Assembly (NCBI GenBank): GCA_017416885.1
Contig: JAFQAM010000335.1
Span: 1 to 16,007, forward strand
Source of the DNA: Clostridia bacterium
GTDB taxonomy: Bacteria > Bacillota > Clostridia > Oscillospirales > CAG-272
Reading direction: 5' to 3'
DNA length: 16,007 bases
This document shows, one piece after another, positions 5,873 through 12,303 of this stretch (position 1 is its first letter; each line of letters opens with the position of its first letter). The position numbers and the translations under genes were made by a program. Below the pieces are notes generated by a model. The model ran no database searches. It saw only the letters and a list, made by a program, of their open reading frames with translations, and was not told the DNA's origin.

Positions 5873-7825
5873 ATGGATAAGTTTGTTTTAAAAAGCCAAT
5901 TTTCGCCTATGGGAGATCAGCCCGAGGCAATTAAAAAGCTGACTGAAGGTATATTAAGCGGCGAAAAATTTCAGACCTTGCTTGGTGTTACAGGCTCAGG
6001 CAAAACCTTTACTATGGCAAATGTTATCGCAAATATAAATAGACCGACCATTATTCTTGAGCCTAACAAGACTCTTGCATCACAGGTATGCTCCGAAATG
6101 AGGGAGCTTTTTCCTGAGTCCCGTGTTGAATACTTTGTATCGTACTATGATTACTATCAGCCTGAGGCTTATATTCCGGGTAAGGATATTTACATTGAAA
6201 AGGATGCAATGATAAACGATGAAATTGACAAATTGCGTCATAGCGCAACCTGCTCGCTTTTAGAGCGCCGTGATGTTATAATTGTGGCGAGCGTATCCTG
6301 TATTTACTCTCTCGGTGATCCTAATGAATATAAAAATTTAGTTATAGATATTCGTGAGGGAATGGAGATGAGCCGCGACGATTTGGTTAAGCGACTTGTT
6401 TATATGAACTACGAAAGAAATGATATAAATTTTGTCCGAAACAAGTTCAGAATTCGCGGTGATGTGGTTGAGATTTTTCCATCCTCATCATCCGACAATG
6501 CTATAAGAGTTGAATTTTTCGGTGATGAAATAGAAAGAATAAGCGAAATTCACACTCTTACAGGCGAGGTGAAAAGAAATCTTAATTATACTGCCATATT
6601 CCCTGCTAATCACTATGTTGTATCAAATGACAAGCGCGAGGCGGCTTTAGAGGAAATTCATAAAGAAATGGTGGAAAGAGTTAAATTTTTTGAAGCGCAG
6701 GGCAAGCTGATTGAGGCGCAAAGAATTGAGGAAAGAACAAAATACGATATTGAAATGCTTCGTGAAATCGGCTTTTGCTCAGGTGTGGAAAACTATTCAA
6801 GAGTGCTTTCAGGCAGAGAGCCCGGCTCAACGCCTTATACGCTTCTTGACTACTTCCCCGAGGATTATGTTATGTTCATTGACGAAAGCCATGTTGCTGT
6901 ACCACAAATACGGGGTATGAGTGGCGGTGACCTTGCAAGAAAGAGAAATCTTGTGGAGTTTGGCTTCCGTTTACCCTCGGCATATGACAACCGTCCTCTT
7001 AACTTCAAGGAGTTTGAAAGCAAATTAAATCAAGTGGTTTTTGTGTCCGCTACACCTGCCGACTATGAAAAGGAGCATTCTACCTCTGTGGCTGAGCAAT
7101 TAATTCGTCCGACGGGACTTATTGATCCTGAAATTGAGATAAGACCTATTTCAACACAGGTTGATGATGTTATGGGCGAAATTAAGCTAAGAGCCGAAAA
7201 AGGCGAAAGAGTGCTTGTTACAACTCTTACTACAAAAATGGCTGAGGATTTGACTGAGTTTTTATCCTCAAACGATATAAAGGTGAAATATATTCACCAC
7301 AATGTTGATACCATTGAAAGAATGGAATTTATCCGTTCGCTCCGTCTTGGTGAATTTGATGTGCTTGTGGGAATTAATTTGCTTCGCGAGGGACTTGATA
7401 TTCCCGAGGTATCCTTGGTTGCCATTCTCGATGCAGACAAGGAAGGCTTATTCCGTTCAGAAACATCTCTTATACAGACTATCGGTCGCGCGGCGAGAAA
7501 TGCTAACGGCAAGGTTATTATGTATGCGGACAATGTTACCCGTTCTATGAAAAATGCCATTGAGGAAACTAACCGCCGTCGTGATGTACAGAAAAAATAC
7601 AATGAGGAAAACGGAATTATACCGAAAACCATTATCAAGGGCGTTTATGATGTTATCGACCTCGGCAAAAAGGCTGAGGACAAGAAAAAAAAGAAGAAGC
7701 TCACAAAAGAGGAAAAGGAAAAGCTTATTGTCGAGCTTACTAAGGAAATGCACAAGGCCTCAAGAGAGCTTGAATTTGAGAAGGCTGCTTATTTGAGGGA
7801 TCAGATTAAAGAATTACGAAAGTAA
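5873..7825 (+). CDS. uvrB: Excinuclease ABC subunit B
   Basis: Damage-verifying helicase-like subunit of nucleotide excision repair: loaded by UvrA, it inserts a beta-hairpin between strands and recruits UvrC. 650 residues, normal length. Seen: FSPMGDQPEAI (10-20), Walker A GVTGSGKT (38-45), the beta-hairpin with its tyrosines YYDYYQPEAYIPG (91-103), helicase motif II DESH (337-340), VSATP (391-395), motif VI GRAARN (538-543) and a C-terminal UVR motif (about 618-650) that contacts UvrC. A lysine run (604-609) is a linker before the UVR motif. AGGAG at 5861-5865 gives the start. uvrA follows after 238 bases. The last codons and the stop form the left arm and loop edge of a perfect 14-bp inverted repeat. 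Confidence 0.98.
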   Translation: MDKFVLKSQFSPMGDQPEAIKKLTEGILSGEKFQTLLGVTGSGKTFTMANVIANINRPTIILEPNKTLASQVCSEMRELFPESRVEYFVSYYDYYQPEAYIPGKDIYIEKDAMINDEIDKLRHSATCSLLERRDVIIVASVSCIYSLGDPNEYKNLVIDIREGMEMSRDDLVKRLVYMNYERNDINFVRNKFRIRGDVVEIFPSSSSDNAIRVEFFGDEIERISEIHTLTGEVKRNLNYTAIFPANHYVVSNDKREAALEEIHKEMVERVKFFEAQGKLIEAQRIEERTKYDIEMLREIGFCSGVENYSRVLSGREPGSTPYTLLDYFPEDYVMFIDESHVAVPQIRGMSGGDLARKRNLVEFGFRLPSAYDNRPLNFKEFESKLNQVVFVSATPADYEKEHSTSVAEQLIRPTGLIDPEIEIRPISTQVDDVMGEIKLRAEKGERVLVTTLTTKMAEDLTEFLSSNDIKVKYIHHNVDTIERMEFIRSLRLGEFDVLVGINLLREGLDIPEVSLVAILDADKEGLFRSETSLIQTIGRAARNANGKVIMYADNVTRSMKNAIEETNRRRDVQKKYNEENGIIPKTIIKGVYDVIDLGKKAEDKKKKKKLTKEEKEKLIVELTKEMHKASRELEFEKAAYLRDQIKELRK

Positions 7826-7835
7826 TTCTTTAATC
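7804..7835 (+). other. Perfect 14-bp hairpin with GAAA loop across the uvrB stop
   Basis: Bases 7804-7817 (GATTAAAGAATTAC) are exactly complementary to 7822-7835, with GAAA (7818-7821) as the loop. The left arm encodes the final residues of UvrB and the stop codon (7823-7825) is in the right arm. No T-run follows, so it is not a standard terminator; it could protect the 3' end of the uvrB message or mark the edge of the array insertion. Confidence 0.8.
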
Positions 7836-7846
7836 ATTGCGTAGCA

Positions 7847-8047
7847 ACTTCATCAAGTGAAGCGTTTGCATTGTAATACAACTTCACTGAACGCAGTTCA
7901 ACTTCACTAAACAAAGTTTAACTTCACATTTATCATTCATTCGTGAAGTTTTCGCTATGCGAAAGTGAAGTTTTGTTTCACAAAGTGAAGTTTACAGAGC
8001 AAATGAAACGCGTCATTGACGCAGTGAAATTATGCAGAGGCATAATT
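7847..8047. repeat. Micro-hairpin array 3 between uvrB and uvrA, linkers ACTTCAC then GTGAAGT
   Basis: Left half: linker ACTTCAC at 7881, 7901 and 7921 (exact 20-nt period), separated by TGAAC-GCA-GTTCA (7888-7900) and TAAAC-AAA-GTTTA (7908-7920); a variant ACTTCAT lies at 7847. Right half: the reverse complement GTGAAGT at 7943, 7965 and 7985, separated by TTTCGC-TAT-GCGAAA (7950-7964) and TTTGT-TTC-ACAAA (7972-7984). The series continues with ATGAAAC (8003), GCGTC-ATT-GACGC (8010-8022), GTGAAAT (8024) and AATTATGC-AGAG-GCATAATT (8028-8047). Linkers of the two halves can pair with each other, leaving the small hairpins as side arms of a branched fold. The stem ending at 8047 is followed by the uvrA ribosome site. 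Confidence 0.85.
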
Positions 8048-8063
8048 AATAGAAAGGAAAACA

Positions 8064-10898
8064 ATGAAACAATATATAGAAATAAAGGGCGCAAGAGAAA
8101 ATAATCTTAAAAATATTGATATTAAGATACCGAGGGACAAGCTTGTTATTTTGACAGGTCTTTCAGGCTCGGGGAAATCCTCTCTTGCCTTTGATACGAT
8201 TTATGCAGAGGGACACAGGCGATTTGTTGAGTCGCTTTCCTCTTATGCAAGACAGTTTTTAGGTCAGCTTGACAAGCCTGATGTTGATATGATTGAGGGA
8301 CTTTCACCTGCAATTTCAATTGACCAGAAGACCACCTCAAAAAATCCCCGCTCCACTGTCGGTACGGTTACGGAGATTTATGATTATTTAAGGCTTTTGT
8401 ATTCAAGGCTTGGCACTGTGCACTGCCATGTTTGCGGAAAGGAAATTAAGCAACAGAGCGTTGACCAGATTATTGACAAGATTTTAGAGCTACCTATGGG
8501 GGAAAGGTTTATGGTGCTTTCTCCTGTCATAAAGGGCAAAAAGGGCCGTCACGAAAAGGTGATTTCCGATGCAAGAAAGAATGGCTATGCAAGACTCAGA
8601 ATTGACGGTGTTATTTACGATTTGAACGAGGATATTGAGTTAGAGCTGACAAAAAAGCATAACATTGATATTGTGGTTGACCGTCTTGTAATGAAGGAGG
8701 GGCTTCGTCCCCGTCTTTCCGACTCAGTGGAAAATGCTTTAAAAGCAAGCGACGGAAGAGTTACAGTTTTAACCTCTCCTCGCGAGGGCGATGGGGTTGA
8801 ATATGAGTTTTCTACCAACTATGCCTGTGAGGAGCACGGAATAAGCTTTGGAGAGCTTGAGCCGAGAGCATTCTCATTTAATAATCCATTTGGCGCTTGT
8901 CCTCACTGTCTTGGCATAGGTGAGCTTCGCAATATTTCTCCCGATAAGATTATCCCTGACAAAAATCTTTCGTTAAGTGAAGGAGCAATTCAGGTTAACG
9001 GCTTCAAATCCATTGACGAGGAAAGCTGGACAGGACCGTTATTTAAGGCGGTATGCGAGCACATTGGCGCAGATATCAATATGCCAATCAAGGATTTTTC
9101 AAAACAGCAATTAGATGCTATTTTATACGGCACAGGGGATCAGCTTTATACCGTTGACAGATATTTTGCAAAGCAAAAAAGAACTCAAACAGTAAAGTTT
9201 GACGGCGTTATTCGCACCATTGAGCAAAGAATGCAAATGATGGGCGATGAATATTACGATCAATTTATTGAGGAGACTCCCTGTCCTGTTTGTCACGGAC
9301 ACAGACTTAACAAGCAAGCGCTTTCCGTTAAGATTAAGGGCAAGAATATTTTTGAGTTTTGCTTGATGTCGGTAAATGATGAGCTTGATTTTGTAAATTC
9401 GCTTACATTTACTGAAAGTGAAATGAAAATAGCTAAGGAAATTTTAAAGGAAATCAAGGCGCGTCTCGGATTTATGAAGAGCGTAGGTCTTGAATATCTT
9501 ACTCTTGCAAGAAAAAGCGCTACGCTTTCAGGCGGAGAGGCGCAAAGAATTCGTCTTGCTACGCAAATCGGCTCTTCTCTTGTGGGTGTATTATATATTC
9601 TTGATGAGCCAAGCATTGGATTGCATCAAAGAGATAATTCAAAATTGATTAAGACATTAAAGGATTTAAGAGATGTTGGTAACAGTGTAATTGTGGTTGA
9701 GCACGATGAGGAAACAATGCTTGAATCCGACTATATTGTGGATATCGGTCCGGGCGCAGGTGTACACGGCGGTGAGGTTGTGGCGCAGGGCACGCCTGAG
9801 GAAATTATGCAAAATGAAAATTCGCTTACAGGTGATTATCTTTCAGGCAGAAAATCAATTGAGATACCCAAAGCAAGGCGCAAGGGAAATGGCAATTACC
9901 TAAAGATTAAGGGCGCAAGAGAAAACAATCTTAAAAACATCAATGTTGATATTCCGCTTGGCTGCTTTGTTGCTGTAACAGGCGTTTCGGGCTCGGGAAA
10001 ATCATCACTTATTAATAAGATTTTATTACAGACATTAAGTCAAAAATTAAACCGAGCTATTACCTATCCAGGTAAGTGCGACGGTATTGAGGGATATGAG
10101 GCGCTTGACAAGGTGATTGCTATTGATCAGTCTCCAATTGGCCGTACTCCAAGGTCAAATCCAGCCACATATACAGGTCTTTTTAATGAAATCAGGGATT
10201 TATTTGCTAAAACGCCTGATGCTAAAATGCGTTCATTTACCGCTTCTCGCTTCTCTTTTAATGTTAAGGGCGGTAGATGTGAGAGCTGCTCGGGTGACGG
10301 TGTTAAAAAGATTGAAATGCACTTTTTACCTGATGTTTATGTTAAGTGTGATGTATGTAAGGGCAAGAGATATAACCGTGACACCTTAGAGGTGAAATTC
10401 AAGGGCAAGAGCATTAGCGATGTGCTTGAAATGACATCGGAGGAGGGCGCGCAGTTCTTTAGTGATATTCCTGCTATTGCAAGAAAGCTTCAAACTATGT
10501 GCGATGTTGGACTTGGGTATATTAAAATCGGTCAATCCTCTACTACTTTATCCGGTGGTGAGGCGCAAAGAGTTAAGCTTGCAACTGAGCTTTCAAAGCG
10601 CTCAACAGGTAAAACCATTTATATTCTTGATGAGCCTACAACAGGTCTTCATACTGATGATGTTAAGAGGCTTATTGAGGTTTTACAAAGACTTGTTGAT
10701 GCAGGAAACAGCATTATTGTTATTGAGCATAACCTTGATGTTATCAAAACCGCAGACTATATTATTGATTTGGGTCCTGAGGGCGGAGATAACGGCGGTG
10801 AAATAGTAGCCACAGGTACACCTGAGGAGGTAGCGCAAAATCCTAAGTCTTATACAGGTATTTATGTAAAAAAGGCGCTAAATGGATATAAGGATTAG
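8064..10898 (+). CDS. uvrA: Excinuclease ABC subunit A
   Basis: Damage-sensing ATPase dimer of nucleotide excision repair; it loads UvrB and then leaves. 944 residues, standard length, with two ABC ATPase halves. First half: Walker A GLSGSGKSS (32-40), signature LSGGEAQR (488-495), Walker B YILDEP (511-516). Second half: Walker A GVSGSGKSS (640-648), signature LSGGEAQR (829-836), Walker B YILDEP (853-858). Zinc-binding sites: C255/H258 with C279/C282 (CxxH rather than CxxC in the first pair, a variant I recall from other Firmicutes) and C739/C742 with C762/C765. C121/C124 and C407/C410 are further CxxC pairs. AAAGGA at about 8053-8058 supports the ATG. No separate promoter is evident, so it may be read from the uvrB promoter through array 3. 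uvrC is not in the window. Confidence 0.98.
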   Translation: MKQYIEIKGARENNLKNIDIKIPRDKLVILTGLSGSGKSSLAFDTIYAEGHRRFVESLSSYARQFLGQLDKPDVDMIEGLSPAISIDQKTTSKNPRSTVGTVTEIYDYLRLLYSRLGTVHCHVCGKEIKQQSVDQIIDKILELPMGERFMVLSPVIKGKKGRHEKVISDARKNGYARLRIDGVIYDLNEDIELELTKKHNIDIVVDRLVMKEGLRPRLSDSVENALKASDGRVTVLTSPREGDGVEYEFSTNYACEEHGISFGELEPRAFSFNNPFGACPHCLGIGELRNISPDKIIPDKNLSLSEGAIQVNGFKSIDEESWTGPLFKAVCEHIGADINMPIKDFSKQQLDAILYGTGDQLYTVDRYFAKQKRTQTVKFDGVIRTIEQRMQMMGDEYYDQFIEETPCPVCHGHRLNKQALSVKIKGKNIFEFCLMSVNDELDFVNSLTFTESEMKIAKEILKEIKARLGFMKSVGLEYLTLARKSATLSGGEAQRIRLATQIGSSLVGVLYILDEPSIGLHQRDNSKLIKTLKDLRDVGNSVIVVEHDEETMLESDYIVDIGPGAGVHGGEVVAQGTPEEIMQNENSLTGDYLSGRKSIEIPKARRKGNGNYLKIKGARENNLKNINVDIPLGCFVAVTGVSGSGKSSLINKILLQTLSQKLNRAITYPGKCDGIEGYEALDKVIAIDQSPIGRTPRSNPATYTGLFNEIRDLFAKTPDAKMRSFTASRFSFNVKGGRCESCSGDGVKKIEMHFLPDVYVKCDVCKGKRYNRDTLEVKFKGKSISDVLEMTSEEGAQFFSDIPAIARKLQTMCDVGLGYIKIGQSSTTLSGGEAQRVKLATELSKRSTGKTIYILDEPTTGLHTDDVKRLIEVLQRLVDAGNSIIVIEHNLDVIKTADYIIDLGPEGGDNGGEIVATGTPEEVAQNPKSYTGIYVKKALNGYKD

Positions 10899-10969
10899 TG
10901 GCTTTGACACAGCTAAATTTTCATTTACGCAAGCATCGATAATAAACAAAATTGGCTATGGTGACAACT

Positions 10970-12046
10970 ATGACAAACGAAACAAAATTAAAGCATATGG
11001 AAGCGCTGGCTGAGTATAGAAAGGAGCTTTACTTATCGCCGAGATTGGTTACTCTGTTTTTTGAGCTGACTGATGCTTGCAATATGAAATGCCTACACTG
11101 CGGAAGCTGTGCTTCTCCAAGCAATAAGAGATACTTGCCATCGGATTTGGTAAGAAAAACACTTGATGAAGTAGCCGAAAAATATAATCCCTCTAAGATT
11201 TTAATATGCTATTCAGGCGGCGAGCCTCTTCTTCATCCCGATTTCTTTAGCTTAGTTGAGTATGCTACAAAAAAAGGCTTTTACTGTGGTATTACCTCTA
11301 ACGGTACATTGATTAACGAGGAAAATGCAAAAAAGCTAAAGGAATGCGGTCTTAGAAGCGTTTCTATCAGCATTGACGGCACAAGAGAGTCTCACGATTG
11401 GTTCAGGGGACAAAGCGGCGCTTATGACAGGGCTATGGCGGGCATTAAAAATTTAGTAAGCGTTGGTGGAATTTATACTCAAATTACTACTGTTATTCAC
11501 AAGAAAAGCATTGATTTGCTTGATGATATTTACAATGCGGTTATATTATCTGGCGCTCATTCCTGGCGGCCTATCGGTATTGATCCTATCGGGCGCGCCC
11601 TTGAGCATAATGAGCTAATGTTAGACGGATACGACTACAAAAAATTAATTGATTATATCAAAGACAAGCGATGTGACAAAAGCAACAAGATTGAGGTCAC
11701 ATACGGTTGCTCGCACTACTTAGGCGTTGATTATGAGCGTGAAGCACGAGATATTTATTTTATTTGTATGGCGGGCATAATGAATGCAAGTATTCTTTGC
11801 AACGGTGATATTTACGGTTGTATGGATATTGAAAGACGAAGCGAGCTTATTGAGGGCAATATTTACAAGGATAGCTTTGTAGATGTGTGGGAAAATGGCT
11901 TTAAGGTCTTCAGGCAAAATAAAGCATATAAATGCCATAAGTGTAGTGTATGTGAGGATAGAGATTTTTGTTGCGGTGAATCCTCTCATACTTGGGATTA
12001 CAACAAAAATGAGCCTATAGTTTGTTTGAAAAAATACTTAAAATAA
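10970..12046 (+). CDS. Radical SAM/SPASM domain protein (peptide-maturase type)
   Basis: Radical S-adenosylmethionine enzyme with an extra C-terminal cysteine domain, 358 residues from ATG 10970. The [4Fe-4S]-SAM site is C37xxxC41xxC44, followed by SGGEPLLHP (82-90, SAM amino-group binding), SNGT (110-113) and SIDGT (134-138). The C-terminal part has C266, C277, C284, C322, C325, C328, C334, C335 and C352; the C-x12-G-x4-C (266-284) and CxxCx5C (325-334) spacing resembles SPASM domains, which hold auxiliary clusters in RiPP maturases, PqqE-like enzymes and anaerobic sulfatase activators. The start is uncertain: in-frame TTG 10952 and ATG 10958 are possible, but GGTGA at 10960-10964 suits ATG 10970. 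It lies 71 bases after uvrA and is coupled to the small gene behind it. The substrate is unknown; the neighbour is one candidate. Confidence 0.85.
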   Translation: MTNETKLKHMEALAEYRKELYLSPRLVTLFFELTDACNMKCLHCGSCASPSNKRYLPSDLVRKTLDEVAEKYNPSKILICYSGGEPLLHPDFFSLVEYATKKGFYCGITSNGTLINEENAKKLKECGLRSVSISIDGTRESHDWFRGQSGAYDRAMAGIKNLVSVGGIYTQITTVIHKKSIDLLDDIYNAVILSGAHSWRPIGIDPIGRALEHNELMLDGYDYKKLIDYIKDKRCDKSNKIEVTYGCSHYLGVDYEREARDIYFICMAGIMNASILCNGDIYGCMDIERRSELIEGNIYKDSFVDVWENGFKVFRQNKAYKCHKCSVCEDRDFCCGESSHTWDYNKNEPIVCLKKYLK

Positions 12047-12051
12047 AGGAG
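12045..12051 (+). promoter_or_regulatory. Shine-Dalgarno overlapping the radical SAM stop
   Basis: AAAGGAG overlaps the last two bases of the TAA stop (12044-12046) and lies 6 nt before ATG 12058. This indicates translational coupling and excludes the upstream in-frame ATG at 12022, which lies within the radical SAM gene. Confidence 0.85.
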
Positions 12052-12057
12052 ACAAAA

Positions 12058-12261
12058 ATGAAAAAGAAAAGAAACGCTTTCATTGTTACCGAGGATGATT
12101 TTGATCCTTATGACAACATTGCAAGCTGTGTTTACGGCCCACCTATTACATACTTTTTTAAATGCAAAAAATGCGGTCACGAATGGAAATCCTTTATGAC
12201 TGCAAAAAAGGTTTGCCCTGAATGTGGCACTTTGTGTGAGGAATTTACATCTGACGATTAA
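12058..12261 (+). CDS. 67-residue zinc-ribbon protein coupled to the radical SAM gene
   Basis: I do not recognise a named family. The C-terminal half holds a rubredoxin/zinc-ribbon-like pair of knuckles, C36xxC39 and C53xxC56, separated by 13 residues with HEW after the first. Two further cysteines (24 and 60) lie outside. The N-terminal half is acidic and contains DDFDPYDNIASCVYGPP (13-29), a compact FDPxDN...VYGPP block. I believe I have seen similar blocks in short unnamed Clostridia proteins, but I cannot verify this. It has no signal peptide and no membrane segment. Coupling to the radical SAM enzyme suggests a substrate, a precursor with a folded recognition part, or a small partner or electron carrier; each is inference. 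A bidirectional terminator follows 6 bases after the stop. Confidence 0.75.
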   Translation: MKKKRNAFIVTEDDFDPYDNIASCVYGPPITYFFKCKKCGHEWKSFMTAKKVCPECGTLCEEFTSDD

Positions 12262-12267
12262 AAATTT

Positions 12268-12301
12268 AAAAGCAGAAATTTCGCTTGAAATTTCTGCTTT
12301 T
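12268..12301. terminator. Bidirectional terminator between convergent genes
   Basis: A perfect 15-bp stem (12268-12282 with 12287-12301) has a GCTT loop. It begins with AAAA and ends with TTTT, so either strand reads a stem followed by a T-run. It serves the zinc-ribbon gene on the plus strand and the leucine-rich-repeat gene on the minus strand. Confidence 0.88.
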
Positions 12302-12303
12302 TA

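Noticed and set aside
7804..7835. Intrinsic terminator of uvrB
   Set aside because: The stem is AT-rich, carries no following T-tract and contains the stop codon, so a ribosome finishing uvrB would occupy it.
7889..7899. GAAC-N3-GTTC in array 3 (and at 2935-2945 in array 1) as a LexA/SOS box near uvrA
   Set aside because: The Firmicutes LexA box is GAAC-N4-GTTC with even symmetry. Here the gap is 3 nt, and both sites are ordinary hairpin units of the arrays; one is far from any SOS gene.
10904..10943. Promoter for the radical SAM gene (TTGACA at 10904, GATAAT at 10938)
   Set aside because: The spacing is 28 nt, far outside the 16-18 range, and no better -10 sits at the right distance from TTGACA.
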